Shown here: piece after piece, positions 1 to 12,330 of the stretch
How positions within the stretch are numbered: the stretch's first letter is position 1
Layout: each line of letters begins with the position of its first letter
DNA from: Smallanthus sonchifolius
Taxonomy: Eukaryota > Streptophyta > Magnoliopsida > Asterales > Asteraceae
NCBI GenBank assembly: GCA_023525975.1
Contig: CM042018.1
Location: 105,392,001 to 105,456,000 of the forward strand
DNA: 64,000 nucleotides
Direction: 5' to 3'
Notes under the pieces: model-generated
What the model saw: the letters and a program-made list of their open reading frames with translations, nothing else
Told to the model about the DNA's origin: nothing
Databases searched by the model: none
Made by a program: the position numbers and the translations under genes

Positions 1-921
1 CAGCTCCTTCAACAGCTGTGACAGTTTATCTGTTTTTATTGTTGATTCGATTTGTCTTTTCAGGGAGAAACATTCATCAGTGGTGTGCCCATTATCTTTG
101 TGAAATTCACAATACTTATCGGTTGCGAGAATTTCACTTGGTGTTTTGGTTAATGGTGGAAGACTAACCGTTGGTCCGTCGACGTGTCCTCGTGGTGTTG
201 AAAACTGATAGGACACCACGTTCATTTGTTGAAAGCACGGTTGAGAATGTGGTTTATCCCACATCTTTGGTGGTCCTTGTTTCCTTGTGTTTTCCCAATT
301 CAACGGCTTCTTTTGTGTGCGTTCTTTCAGTTGATCGCTCGCTTTTCTTCCTTGTACAAACGCTTTTGCTCTCTCTAGCATTTCTTCCACCGTTTTTGGA
401 CGGTTTTCATGGAATCTTTCCACCAACTGCTCGCTTCAAACACCATGGATAAATGCTGAGATACGTATATCTTCTCCAGCTCCTTTAACTTGCATGCTCG
501 CTCTTACGAATCTTGAGATGAAATCTTCCACTGACTCACCATCACCCCTTTTAATGTTGTGCAACTCCGTTGGATCCTTTATGGACCTTCGTTGTTGGCT
601 GAAATTTTTCAAGAAGCTATCTTCCAGTTGTTCAAAGTTCCCTATCTCTCCGATCGAGAGACTGTCGAACCATACCCTTGCTGCTCCCGTTAGTGTTTGC
701 ATGAACATGTGACACCACACCGGGATGGACCATTGCTCCACCTCGGCCGCCCCTATGAAAAATGCAAGATGGTCATCTGGATCCCCCAAACCATCGTATT
801 TCCCCACGTTTGATGGCATTTTTAGTTTTGGGGGGAAAGGTAAACTCTGCAATTTTGTTGATGAACTTAGATCGTGACCGCGCCGTGGATGGTCTGTATG
901 GTTTGCTGTAGTCATCTTCAA
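1..921 (-). pseudogene. Tat-lineage Ty3/gypsy Gag (broken, continues past window start)
   Basis: Reading down the minus strand from 921, the protein carries the gag signature of plant Tat/Athila-type gypsy elements (GKYDGLGDPDDHL, then VWFDSL and the RRDGE-like segment seen as KRGDGESVEDF). An in-frame TGA at 436-438 stops it. The same frame then stays open to base 1 and contains a CEFHKDNGHTTDEC zinc-knuckle variant (C-x2-H-x4-H-x4-C) near 50-100. Gag packages element RNA into cytoplasmic particles. The stop sits where relatives usually have Arg, so a CGA to TGA deamination of methylated C is a likely cause (inference). Protease and pol would lie beyond base 1. The class assignment is secure; calling it dead rests on one visible stop. 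Confidence 0.85.
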
Positions 922-1134
922 AATCGAACTTCCTCTTGGTTGTCTTTTAGAGTAAGGTGTTAGTGTTGTTTGTCTTGGCTTTCTCTACTTCGCTTTTATT
1001 TGGTGAATCGTCATCGTCGTTATCTTCGAACTCCAGACGAGTTCGAATGTCCTTGAGCTGGCGCTCTTTCTCCTACTCCTGTAACATAGCGAGGATCTGT
1101 TGACAGTTCTGTCGCAAGAACTCCGGTGTGACGA

Positions 1135-1335
1135 CTACCTTACCACTGCTTTGTTTTTCGGAATCGTTAAGACGACTGTTCTGGTTCTTGCTTCCCTCCC
1201 CCCGGTAACATTGTCACCGTCTGGGTTCAGGATATTAGAACTTTTGGTTTCAATGTGAGGAGTTTCCTCGCCCTTGCCCATCGTGCTTTTGCTTTTTTTT
1301 TCTTTTTTTTTTGTAAGAGCACGGGATGGCGCCAA
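1135..1335 (-). CDS. N-terminal leader ORF of the Tat-type element
   Basis: A 66-residue Lys-rich minus-strand ORF whose ATG overlaps the putative primer-binding site. It ends 200 bases before the recognisable gag domain at 921 and is in a different reading context, with stops between. It probably represents the N-terminal gag leader, broken by small indels in the A-rich run at 1294-1312. No domain is recognisable. Confidence 0.35.
   Translation of the reverse strand: MAPSRALTKKKEKKSKSTMGKGEETPHIETKSSNILNPDGDNVTGGREARTRTVVLTIPKNKAVVR
1328..1334 (-). promoter_or_regulatory. Putative primer-binding site core of the Tat element
   Basis: On the minus strand TGGCGCC follows directly on the LTR end (…CAACATT). 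TGGCGCC is the complement of the 3' end of plant tRNA-Asp, the usual primer for Athila/Tat elements. Only the first seven bases match well, so the tRNA identity is tentative. Confidence 0.5.
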
Positions 1336-1336
1336 A

Positions 1337-2850
1337 TGTTGCTACAAAACTTATCGCCTAGAGGCTCAAGCTTCGGAGCAGTGCTGGATGGACAAGCTAA
1401 GCTGGAACTTCTGGACTTGGGCTTGGAAAGACGGACCGGATCTCCTGGACTTTGAAAAGATGATATGCAAAACAAGTAACACCGTGAGTTTCGCCACGAG
1501 TAGAAGGAGTTTCTCCTCGTGACCACCCTCCAACGTGAGGATAAGTATTTGTCTGGTGAAAGATAAAAGAAGAGAAGAAGAACAAGGAATAGTAAGTTCG
1601 AGTATTGGGAGTATGAGAGTGTAAAAGTGAGTCTCATCTTGGGCACTGATGAGACTATTTATAGGGTCCTCCTAGTTGGGATGTCTGTACCAAGGGCCTA
1701 TTTAAGGTTACATGTAGTCAAACTTCCCTTCCTGTCTCTGCTTATCAGATCGTTATTCCCCTTCTGGTGTTGAGAGGGTTCAGGGTTTACGTAATATACT
1801 TTGTCTCCATAGTTGACATGTGCCCCTTATGCACAGGTTTTGTACTTGGTACCTTTTGTCTCTTTGGCTGACTTCCTCTTTTGTGTGCTGACCCTCTGTC
1901 TGACTTCCATCTGTCATGAGTTCATGTTTCTCTATTACTTTTGTCTTTATAGTTGACTAATATACTTGCCACAGATGTCAGTCGGGTACATGAGTATGAG
2001 CCTTTGGCTTTAACCCTTGTTTTGTCTCTAGTTATATATTATTATTTCTTAGTATCTAAATGGAATTGTTTCCTTCCTAATTCCATGTTTCCTAATATTT
2101 TCTCCAAGTGTTAAATGAAAAAGAAGGCTAGCTAGGTGGTTTTTGGGCTGTCATCCATGTGAGCCGCGACAGGCCCTTAGCCGCGGCTGGGCCTTGCCAC
2201 TTAAGGTGTTGCTTCTATATTGACACGATGGATCCGTGACTTTTTTGTTTAAACCGGGGATGGGGCTTGGGTATGACCCGATAAACGTTGCGTGTTATAA
2301 GTTAGGAAAAAGATTCGAAAGATGGGGCATAGCCTGAGCCGCGACTGGGCTTCTGTCGCAGCCAGACGACGGCGGGGGCTGGGTGTAGGTCTTTACGGTT
2401 GGTTATTGCTATCCTTGAGCTACGGATGGGGCACACCAAGACCTTAGCCGCACTTAGGCCTTGCTTTGTCTCTAAGACGTGTTGCTTTTATGTGGGCTTG
2501 TGACACGAAATTATATTGATGATTCCGGGCTTTACACTTCGAACCGGGGATGGGGCTTGGGCAATGCCTGAGCCGCAGCTTATGTTATAAGTTAGGAAGA
2601 AAACTCGAAGGATGGGGCTGGGCTTTTGCCGCAGCTAAGTGGAGGACGGGGATGGGGCACGCCATGAGTTGCGGCTCCTACACTTTGCTTTCCTTAGAGT
2701 TTTATTCTCTAATCCCCCCTTATGTTGCTTAAGACGTAAGGACGGATGGGACACAGCTTCAGCCGCGTCAGGTAGAGATGAGACGGATGTACGGACAGAT
2801 GGGACACAGCTTCAGTCGCGGCAGGTAGAGATGGCCCTTTTTTGTTGACT
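1337..2850 (-). mobile_element. 5' LTR of the Tat-type element (outer edge not resolved)
   Basis: The inner edge is TGTTGCTACA at 1337 (plus-strand reading), next to the primer-binding site. A minus-strand TATA box, CCTATAAATAG, at about 1653-1664 fits an LTR promoter firing towards gag. The other LTR is outside the window, so the outer limit could not be found by comparison. The GC-rich repeated block at 2150-2840 may be its U3 region. Confidence 0.55.
2240..2835. repeat. GC-rich tandem block (about 290-bp unit plus 55-bp duplication)
   Basis: The segment near 2252-2400 (GGGGATGGGGCTTGGG… TTATAAGTTAGGAA…) recurs imperfectly near 2542-2690. A shorter unit containing GATGGGACACAGCTTCAG occurs at 2745 and again near 2798. 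The block contrasts with the AT-rich surroundings and could be a U3 enhancer repeat of the neighbouring LTR. Confidence 0.6.
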
Positions 2851-4265
2851 TTGCCATTATGTGGGTTAATCGCCTTCAGATATGAGTAACCGGCTTGTAA
2901 CTCTACTTTGATGTTTAAGATAAAGTAAATGACAAGAGGGAGTCATGGTCAATTCTATGAAAGCCAAACTTGATTGTTCATGAAAATGTGTTGTTGAGTA
3001 GTAGTTTATTTTCTTGAATTTAAGAAACCAAAATAAAATTGTCATATGATCTCTCACATATTTCTAAGATTTTCTAGAAACATTAAAGCCTATTGATTTA
3101 TGGTGGCGGGACCAAACAATGAAACAAGTAAAAACATTGTTGAACCAAGATATGGTTGTTTTGACAAATATAGGTTCAAAAACCGAAGGGTTTAATGGTT
3201 ATGTTCACATAAGTTTAAGGGGAGTTTTTGGAGCATTTGGAATTAAAATGGTTAACATTGAAAGAGTGAAAATTTGGGATTCAAGTCAAGGAATTGCCGT
3301 AATTTTGCATGAATGGATATGGATTGGTGTGCAAGTTTACTAAAGATTAGTATTAGTATAGAACTAGGAAGTTAATTTTTAAATATTTGTTTGGTTTTTA
3401 TCTTGTTAGTAGGATTATATTTAATGCATTCTAGTAGGATTAGGAATAGGATTGCTTGGCTATTTATATGGTTGTAATTGCATGAAGGCAAATAATAATC
3501 AAATTGCAAGTTTATGTTTTCTTTGGTTCCATTCAGTTTCTAATTTTCCTTGAAGCCGTAACACTTTTTTCTTTGGGTTGTCTAGGGGAGTTGGGATCGT
3601 TTGAATGTAATAGCAAGAACCAACAAAAACTATTCCGGGGGCTTACTACTTCTAAACGAGTTATGTATGAAGATGACATTTCTCCCTTATCATAAGAAGA
3701 AAAACACATAAGAGGTAAACGCTAATAAAAGCCAAGACCTTTCAACTAAAATTTGAAATGCATGCAACTAAAGATCTCTTATACTAGTTTTATACTGATT
3801 AGTCATTTCTTTTCGTTTGAGAAATAGGTTATAGAAATTTTAAAAGTAGATGAAAAACTAAAGAATATGATAAACAAATATAATAAAAGAGCATCAAACA
3901 CGAAATAAATATGAATTACACACAGAACTGTAGATAGTTTGCGAGTTTGTCGTTGTCGTTACTGATGTTTTGTTATAAAAAGATATTTTACGATGATATC
4001 CGAGCGAAAAGGCAATACTGGGCCTCTAAGGCTAAGTGGAGTGGGAGTAGAAAGTGGTGGTACCTCAGAGAACACCATTCCCCCTAGTACCGCAAATTCT
4101 TGGTGTTTTGGGGATGTCTACACTGATCTATTCCTGTTATGCGTAACGGCTATATAGCCATTGAACGGTTGTTTTTTTAATTAATCTAAATTCTAAACTA
4201 ATTTAAACCATCTCAATTGTTTTTATTTCAACATATCTTTATTCTTTCTCTCTCAAATTTAAACC
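2850..4265. other. Intergenic; possible LTR scrap near 3390-3560
   Basis: There is no convincing gene. An ORF at 3119-3343 has no recognisable domain. Bases 3390-3560 (AGGATTAGGAATAGGATTGC, then TATTTATATGG and a run resembling an R/U5 leader) look like a copia-type LTR scrap, but no paired end is visible. Confidence 0.35.
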
Positions 4266-5510
4266 ATGTCTTTCCCTCAATTTTTATTTTCTAATTCATC
4301 ATCAACGTCATCATCATCATGTTCCAAAGAATCATACAATGATTTAGTTGGCGAAATGGAAGATGGAAATTTTCCTGCACTTGTTACTAGTGTTCAACAA
4401 TTATTAAATTATCAAGATACTGCTATTGTGATCGTCTCGTGGCAGATTACTTCTCTGAGCATCCGGTATACATGGCTGATACGTTCAGAACAAGATTTCG
4501 GATGCGAAGACAACTTTTTTTCAAAAAAAATGTTGATGATATGGATGCGCACTTCGAATATTTTCAAACAACATGTGATACTAGGTGTAAAAGGAGTTTT
4601 ACGGCATTACAAAAGTGCGCATTGGCAATATGTCTACTAGCATACATTAATGTCCCTGGCTCGATAGATGAGTACTTGAATATATCAGAAAGAACTTCCC
4701 ATGAAAGTCTACAACATTTTTGTGAAGTTATTAAGTTGTATGAAAAGAATATTTGCGTAAACCGACTTCACATGACATACAACGTTAGTGCGCCGCACAT
4801 GAAAGCCGACATGGATTCCCATGTATGCTAGGTAGCATTAATTGTACACGTTAGGTTTGGAGGAATTGCCCAACGGCATGGCGAGTCAATACATGCGAGG
4901 TGATCACTAGCACTCGATGATTATGCTCAAAGCGTTAGCCTCACAAGATTTATGGTTTTGGCATGCATTCTTTGATGTCGCTGGTTCCAACAACGACATT
5001 AACGTACTTAATCAACCGTCGTTATTCAATGCTATTGAACACCGAACCCCACCCAGTGTCCATTCCAGGTAAACGGTGTACAATACAAGTTTGACTAATA
5101 TCTTGCTGATGAGATATACCCCAATTGGCCAACTGTGGTGAAATCCTTAAGTTTTCCACCTTACGGTAAACGTAAACGATTTAAGGCAGCACAAAAAGTT
5201 GCAAGAAAGGACGTAGAACGAGCTTTTGGTGTCCTAAAAACTAAATGGGCTATAGTCTGACGACCTGCACAAGCAATGCAACCTTTCAAAATAAGAAATA
5301 TTATGTACACTTACATTATATTACATAATATGATTTTGAAAGACAATGGTGCTACAATAAGTCCTGATACGTTCCAGATCCTCCTACCATTGTAGAAGAA
5401 CCAGGCGATGACATTCTTTTGAAATTGCGCTGTCAAGAAACCCAAGATTGCCTTCGCTGGAATATCATCGAAAATATCGCAAACACCTACATACCCCGCC
5501 TTGACGACTA
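4266..5510 (+). pseudogene. PIF/Harbinger-type transposase (DDE nuclease), inactivated
   Basis: Translated pieces in shifting frames match the plant PIF/Harbinger transposase in order. They are a Ser-rich start (4266); DYFSEHPVYMADTFRTRF (about 4445-4500); LQKCALAI…LAYINVPGSIDEYL; MLGSIxC (about 4818); SQDLWFWHAFFDVAGSNNDI (about 4945-5000); and ARKDVERAFGVLKTKWAIV (about 5200-5258). The enzyme cuts element ends and inserts at TWA sites. The first catalytic Asp (GSIDC in relatives) reads Asn here; the later Asp (SNND) and Glu (DVERAFG) remain. At least two frameshifts and several stops (for example TAG near 4850 and TGA near 5259) confirm it is dead. I could not resolve its terminal repeats. 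Confidence 0.85.
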
Positions 5511-5529
5511 AGTATTCTTAAGTTTTTTT

Positions 5530-6866
5530 TTCATTTAGTTTTGAAAATTTTATTTTATGTTAATGAAATATCATTTTTTAAATTAATATTAAAGGTTTAT
5601 ATTTATTTTTAATTATGTATTATTTAATTTATTATATTTAGTTAAAAAAAATGGTTTAGTGAAAAAGAGGGATGAATTCCACCATTTTAAGGATTAAACG
5701 AAAAAAGATGAAAAATCTGATATGACATTAATATGTATTTAAGGATTCCTAATCATGTATCAAAGGTATTTTATGCATGCCTTGATGGAACGGAAGTCAT
5801 TATACTAGCAAAACGTACATACACAATCATGGAGTCAAGCGTGATTTTTCACTAACGTTACTATAAATGTATAATAAAAAAAATATTATTTCTTTTCTAA
5901 ATCTATTAACAAAATTTTCTTATATTATCAATTATGGTTAAAATGTAATAAAACCAAATCCTGGTGGGCCCGAAACACGTGGGAGTACCAGATTGGTTTC
6001 AATTCTTGGGGAGTGTTTTCATATGTTTGGATGGGGTACGATGATGTGGCGGGTCCCACGTGTAACGTGCGTGGGGTCCTCTGAGTGGTCAATTGGCCAT
6101 CCCCCCCTATTAGGGGACATGAGATTTGTTGTGAGAGTATGGCAGCCTTTATTTTAGTCCCAGTGTATGATTAAAACGTGGTCACACCCTAAACATGTGA
6201 ACCGTGTAATTTCTTTTTCTCAATAAAATCATTCAATTACTATTTTGAATTTTCATCCATTAAATTTTAATATTGAATTTTGATACATCAAATTTTAAAG
6301 AATATTGAACACATGAAAATGATTTATGTGAGGGATTAAAATGGTGTGATTTTAGTAAATATAAAAAAAATTAAAGAATATTGAACACATTTCGGGTTAT
6401 GGGCCCTACTCGGAACCGGGCGCTTTTAGGGCCGAGTTGGCTGAGGAACCGGCTAGGAACAAAAAATAAATAAAACAACACATGTTTGGTAAATAGTTTT
6501 AAACCAACACTATTATGATAAATAAGTTTTCTAATAACACCTTTTTGGATAAAAACTCCACGTAATTTAATGATGTATTCTTTGTTGGAAAAAAATATGA
6601 AAAATGATTTTCACAGTATTGGAAAATTGAGTTTTTCTCAATTTTGGACATAAATATTTATATTTATATATTAGTTATATAATTAATTATTTATGGATTT
6701 GTATTCTATGATGTGAGAGCTTCACAAGAAACAAACCGTGTCCAAAACGGAGATAAGACGAATGAGATATCGATGCTTGAAGTTGAGTAGTTGAAATGAA
6801 AAATGTGAAACTTGGGTGATTTTAGTAGAAATTTGTGGCATCTTTTGTTTTAATGCTAAGAAATCT
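5530..6866. other. AT-rich intergenic DNA
   Basis: No gene is visible. A GC-richer patch near 5965-6125 with CACGTGG-like words may hold the right end of the Harbinger element upstream, but its terminal repeat could not be matched. Confidence 0.3.
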
Positions 6867-6875
6867 TTGTTATAA

Positions 6876-8127
6876 GAGTTAATTACACGGTTAGTCCATG
6901 TGGTTTGTGGAAAGTAACAAGTATGAGTACTAAGGGTTGCAAGTATGGGTATTATGCTTTTAATTTTGTAACAGGTTTAGATATTAACACTAACTTTTGT
7001 TAGTTTTTCTGTTAAATTTAGGTAAAATAACTAAAATACCCTGACCTAGAAAGAAAATAAAAATGGTTGTTTTTGTAATTTACTCATATTACATGGACTA
7101 AATATAAAAATTACAAAACAAACCCATTCTATCTTAATTACCCTTTTTCTTCTTCAGCAACACAAAGAACGACCATTTCTACCTGCCGCCCCCTCCACTT
7201 CTTCAGCAACACAAAAGAGTTCTGCAACCCCCTTTTTCCTCCCACTCCACCTAGGACGATGATGATTCGTGAAAACCTAATACAAAATCAGAAGAAATTA
7301 TGGATGAATCGATGAATCCGGTGAGATCATAACCATCCCTTTTTCTTCTTCTTCCTCGTTTGCTCCAGCGATCCACCCATATCCGTCTCCCAGCAACTTA
7401 AAACGCGAATGGTAGACCTATCTAGTTATGTTATTTAATGGTGCTCGAGAATGAAGTGTTGGGCAGTGGTGGCGCGTGTTGGTAGTGGTTTGTGGTGGTC
7501 GCCGGAGCTTGCCCCAAATCAGGGCAGTGGTGGTGTTGATGACAGGGAAGGGTCGTTGGGGTGGTTAGAGGAGGACGGTGGCTAGCGGAGGTGGTTCAAG
7601 TGCCGGTGGTGGGGGTGGTTCAGGTGCCGGTGGTAGGGGTGGTTCAGGTGCCGATGTTGGGTTGCCGGAGATGAAGGATGCGACCGGGGGGTGTTTGGTT
7701 TGCTTTTTTATTTTTTTTATATATTAATTAGACTTAATTACATAACTAATCCCTTATATATGAAAACTTACATAATTAGCCCACGGATGTGAAATGATTT
7801 AACTGCCCTTCAACTTAACAAAAAAACTAACGAAAGTTAATCTTAATACTTTAACTCGTTACAAAATTGAAAGCATAATACCCATACTTGTGGGTAATTT
7901 TGGTTATAAAATGGTCCCTCGTCAAACTATTTATTTACATAATCAGTCCTTTTACTATGAAAAGACTTAAATATTCTTGAACTTAACAGAAAAACTAACG
8001 TCAGTTAGTCTTAATACATAATATTGTTACAAAATTAAAAGCATAATATCCATACTTGCAACTTGAAACCCTTAGAACCCACACGTTACTTTTAACAAAC
8101 CACAGGGACTATCCGTGTAATTAACTC
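6876..8127. mobile_element. MULE-type element A, non-autonomous
   Basis: Terminal inverted repeats begin GAGTTAATTACACGG and are similar for about 150-200 bp. The perfect 9-bp target duplication TTGTTATAA flanks it (6867-6875 and 8128-8136), as expected of Mutator-like elements. The interior (7140-7700) is a GC-rich stretch of GGTGG/CCACC character that looks captured. No transposase is present. Confidence 0.85.
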
Positions 8128-8161
8128 TTGTTATAAAGAATTATGGTTGTTTTATTTTCTT

Positions 8162-9241
8162 GAGTTAATTACACTGTTAGTCCCTGTGGTTTGTGAAAAG
8201 TAACGGGTATGGGTACTAAGGGTTTCAAGTTGTAAGTATGAGTATTATGCTTTCAATTTTGTAATAAGTTTGGGTATTATGCTTTAAATTTTGTAACAAG
8301 TTTGAGTATTAAGACTAACTGGCGTTAGTTTTTCTGTTAGGTTCAAGGGCATTTAAGTCTTTTCACGTTAAAAGGACTGATAATGTAACTTAATGTGAGG
8401 GCCATTTTATAAACAAAATTACCTAAAGGGACCATCTGTGTAAAATTACCCCCCTTCCTCCCCCAAAACAATCTCCTTCAATCTCACCACCACCACCGGC
8501 CACCACCGACCACCACCACCGGCCATAACTCCGACAACCACACCATCTCCTCCACCCAACCACTGCCACCGCACCACCGCCCGCGTAAGAACTTTGACAA
8601 CCATACCATCTTCGTCCCCCTAGTCACTTGTCCATGTCGCCCCATTGCCGCCAACCACCACCACCACCTCGTTAACGCCAGATCTGTCTTTTAACTAGGG
8701 AGCAGTCATTCGTTCGTTCCTGGAGTAGTCGTTCGTTCGGGTGAAAAATGCTGGAGCCGCCATTCGTCACTTTTCCAGTGATTCACGCTTTTCGGAGAAA
8801 TTTAAGGGGATTCACGCTTTTCCGGAGAGATTTTAGGGGAGAGGAAGGCGATCCATGATTTCAAGGGAGAGGAAGGCGAACAAGATTTCAGGTGGCTGAC
8901 GTTAGTCTTGTGGTGGTGGTGGACGGCGACGGTGGCTACGTTAGTTTTGTGGTGGTGTTCCTCCACCAAATCCCTGGCATTAGTTGTACCAAATCCCTGA
9001 TTGTGTTAAACACTAAATAGATATATATATAATTTATTATATATGTTTAATAGTTATTTTTATTGAAGGGCATTTTGGTCATTTAACAAAAAACTTAACA
9101 GAAAAATTAACGTCAGTTAGTCTTAAAACCCAAACTCGTTATAAAATTGAAAGCGTAACACTCATACTTACAACTTGAAACCCTTAGTACTCATAATTGT
9201 TACTTTTCACAAACCACAAGAACTAACGGTGTAATTAACTC
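8162..9241. mobile_element. MULE-type element B, non-autonomous
   Basis: It has the same termini as the element just upstream (GAGTTAATTACACTG…GTGTAATTAACTC). The target duplication matches 8 of 9 bases (TATTTTCTT at 8153-8161, TATTTTCTG at 9242-9250). It sits only 25 bp from the neighbouring copy's target duplication. The interior at 8450-8970 is CCACCACC-rich with Pro/Thr-like low-complexity content and no transposase. Confidence 0.8.
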
Positions 9242-9250
9242 TATTTTCTG

Positions 9251-10040
9251 ACTCATAAAACATGACATAAATCAAAAGAAAGTTTTGTTTTGTGTAATAA
9301 ACAATGTCATGAATCAAATAGGAGTTATGATTTTGATTAAGTGGACATAAAATGTCATGAATTGTGTTTTAAATAAAATATTAAATATGAAGTTTTTAGT
9401 ATGAGCATAAAATGAACCACATGATTTTTTTTCGAAGAAATGGAAAAGTGAGAAAAAACTAAAGAATTAGTTCTATATAATTTAGAGATGAAACATTTTA
9501 ATTCTTTCACAATCACCAACTTCATCTTTTTCTACCATTTATAAACACATAGTTTACACGGTGATATCTTGGGCGCAGAGCCATTCCCGACAGTACACAT
9601 ACTGTTCAAGTTGTTGTACCCTGGGAGACAGACGTGCTCGTCTAAAAGGAGGCGCGGAATCTGTTTTAAAGGACCCGTGTTAAACACGAATCTTCAACCA
9701 CCGCTAAAGATTAGTTCGTTCGTTTTGTAGCCGAAGACTCGAACATGTGGAAGATTACGGTTAGAATTGTATAAATTTTGTATTTATTTTATCTTTTTCA
9801 TTCGGTTTTGTATACAGTTTTGTACTCGTGTATTTCCTTTATATAACGTGAGTATCATTATAATTATTTTAATAAAGAGTAACTCACTATTCATCCGTTC
9901 TTTTTATACGATTATGTGTTTTTGCACGGTTTAAGTCTGTAAACGAATAAGAACACAACACGTCTTGTGTCAGAATTGCATAAAGAAGACAAAATCGTGT
10001 AAACAAAATAACGAAAAAAAACATTTTCTTTTGAAAATCA
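9251..10040. other. Intergenic; unassigned LTR-like text 9540-9780
   Basis: No gene is seen. Bases 9560-9760 have balanced composition (CTTGGGCGCAGAGCCATTCC…) followed by T-rich DNA. They may be an eroded retrotransposon fragment, but I could not pair them with anything else in the window. Confidence 0.3.
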
Positions 10041-10049
10041 TAAATATAT

Positions 10050-11207
10050 GAGTTAATTACACGGATAGTCCATGTGGTTTATGAAAAGTAACAGGTATGG
10101 GTACTAAGGGTTTCAAGTTACAAGTATGGGTATTATGCTTTCAATTTTGTAATAATATTAGGTATTAAGACTAACTGACGTTAGTTTTTCTGTTAAGTTC
10201 AAGAATATTTAAGTCTTTTCATAGTAAAAGGACTGATTATGTAAATAAATAGTTTGATGAGGGACCATTTTATAACCAAAATTACCCACAAGGACTATTT
10301 ACGTAATTAACCCAGCCCCCCACCCACCCCAATCGTCTCCTTCTGTCAAAAACCCTTCTCCGGACGAAACAGACCACCGCCATCTCCGTCACCGTCGGAC
10401 CACCGCCATCTCAATTTTCTTATTTTCCGTCTTCGACCAACTTCAGAGTCGCTATCAGGTCTGTTCTTTCCATCACACATTTAACCTAAAATCTGTTCTC
10501 GGTAAATTTCAGTCATGATTATAGAAATTCGATTAGATTGACTTAAAATTTGAAGATGATTGCATAAGTAGCTTTAATTGGCAAATTTGGATCTAGGTGT
10601 CTATTGCTTTTGTTTAATTTATTGAAATTGTAAGTTGATTTGGTTATAAGCATGTTATTTTTTATGAGGTTAGGTATTTTGTAAGCTTATCTACGATATA
10701 TTCATATATTAGACTAATTTGTAAATCTGGTGTGCTAATAGGATTTTAGAAGCCACCGGTGATCAGATGGAGCGCAAGTATTCTGCTCGAAGTGTCTCGA
10801 ATCTCCACCGAATAACCCGAAATTATTTGCTTTTACTCCATTTACAACTACTACCTGCTACCTACGCCGCCGGTCCACCCTCCTGCGGTTATGGTCGACG
10901 GATATGGAGAAGAAGGGGGAGAGGGTCGGGGGAAATGGAGAAGAAAGGGGAGAGGGGTGGGGGTTTGATATTTGTGTTTGTTTTTTAATTTTTATTATAT
11001 TAATTAGAGTTTATACATAATTAGTCTTTTAGTTGGAAAATGACTGAAATGCCCTTCAATCTAACAGAAAAGTTAACGGAAGTTAGTGTTAATACCTAAA
11101 CTTGTTACAAAATTGAAAGCATAATACCCATACTTACAATTTAAAATCCTTAGTACCCATAAATATTACTTTTCATAAATTACAGTAACTATCCGTGTAA
11201 TTAACTC
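10050..11207. mobile_element. MULE-type element C with captured exon-like interior
   Basis: Termini are GAGTTAATTACACGG and its inverse. The target duplication matches 8 of 9 bases (TAAATATAT at 10041-10049, TAAACATAT at 11208-11216). Inside, 10320-10460 is C-rich 5'-leader-like DNA ending ATCAG|GTCTGT. An AT-rich stretch follows, with TAATAG|GATTTTAG near 10741, and then an ATG at 10767 opening a 73-codon Arg-rich ORF. The layout resembles a captured gene start with its intron (Pack-MULE style), but the source gene is not recognised. Confidence 0.8.
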
Positions 11208-11216
11208 TAAACATAT

Positions 11217-11837
11217 TAAAGTGAGATTTTGACACATGTCGTTTCTCTTTTTTATTGGCTAAAATCTTTTTTTTGCATAGAAAAATATAAAATCTTGTAA
11301 AAAGTCAAAATCGAGAAAAATATATCATCATGCAAAGAAATTAACACCAGAAAGAACATAATCGCATAAAAAACATGTAAAAGATTTTAAATCATGTAAA
11401 TCTCATGTGGATATTGATATGTTAAATTTTAATTGGTTTGTTGTGAATATTAGTCCCATAATGGGTTTTTTTATCATTATCTATATAATTTAACTGAAAA
11501 ACATATTTACCTTATCAATTTAAAGGTTAAAAAAAACTCCACATATGATTCCTTATATTTATCTCTATTCAATTAAATAATACTCTTTTAAATATTTTTT
11601 ATTATTCTTTCTCTCTCTTACACTCACAAAAGAATTATAATGTATAAATATTGAGTTGGTAAATATAAGAAATTACAATTCAATCAATACATATTATTCT
11701 TATAATTTAAGTATAAAGAAAAATATAAAGAATTGGATTGAGTGGTAATTTGGAAAAGTTTTTTAATTTTACCTTAAAATATAAAAATAAGACATGGTTT
11801 ACAAAACCTATTGTGAATGCTCTAAAATGATATGCAT
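11217..11837. other. AT-rich intergenic DNA
   Basis: No gene, RNA gene or clear repeat is recognised between the MULE and the SINE. Confidence 0.3.
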
Positions 11838-11849
11838 GTAACTTTTTAG

Positions 11850-12048
11850 GTTTTTTTTAATGGCAACTTGGATCACTGACGGACCACTGATATACCCGAT
11901 CATCTCCACCTCCCTCAGGAGGAAACCCAATATATGTGAGAAAACCCCCTGGCCTTACCTGAACACTTTTTTTGTCATCAAGACCTCCCCATTTTAGTGA
12001 AGTCTTGGGTGATACACCTTTGCCACTAAGCTAAGCTAGTGGTTGTAC
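11850..12048 (-). mobile_element. tRNA-derived SINE, family 1, copy lacking box B
   Basis: This is the reverse complement of the same sequence found at 29505-29707 and 56982-57190. The head contains TAGCTTAGTGGCAAAGG (box A) and the tail is A-rich. The target duplication GTAACTTTTTAG flanks it (11838-11849 and 12049-12060). The stretch holding box B in the 29.5-kb copy is deleted here, so pol III transcription is unlikely. Confidence 0.85.
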
Positions 12049-12330
12049 GTAACTTTTTAGTTAAAATCATATTTTCTTTTTTTCCATTTTTTCTTCAATT
12101 TGTGGACAAACTTATAATTTGATTGTTTTTTTTTCACGGGCTTTCTAGTGAGTCTTAAAGCATAGATCATTTTTTTAGGAGATTTTAGTTTCTTTTATAT
12201 CTTTAACATTTTATTAAGATTATACTGTTATTTTCGTTCATGTGGTTTAGTCACTTTTACCAGTTTTATCTAATAAAATTATTTTTCTCCTGTGTATTCT
12301 CGTGGTTTACAAAACTTGTAATTTCATCAA

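Noticed and set aside
3119..3343. 74-codon ORF
   Set aside because: No recognisable domain, no supporting splice or promoter signals, and it lies in repeat-rich DNA.
10767..10988. 73-codon ORF as a functional small gene
   Set aside because: It sits inside a MULE, is Arg/Gly-rich low complexity and matches no known family; treated as a captured fragment.
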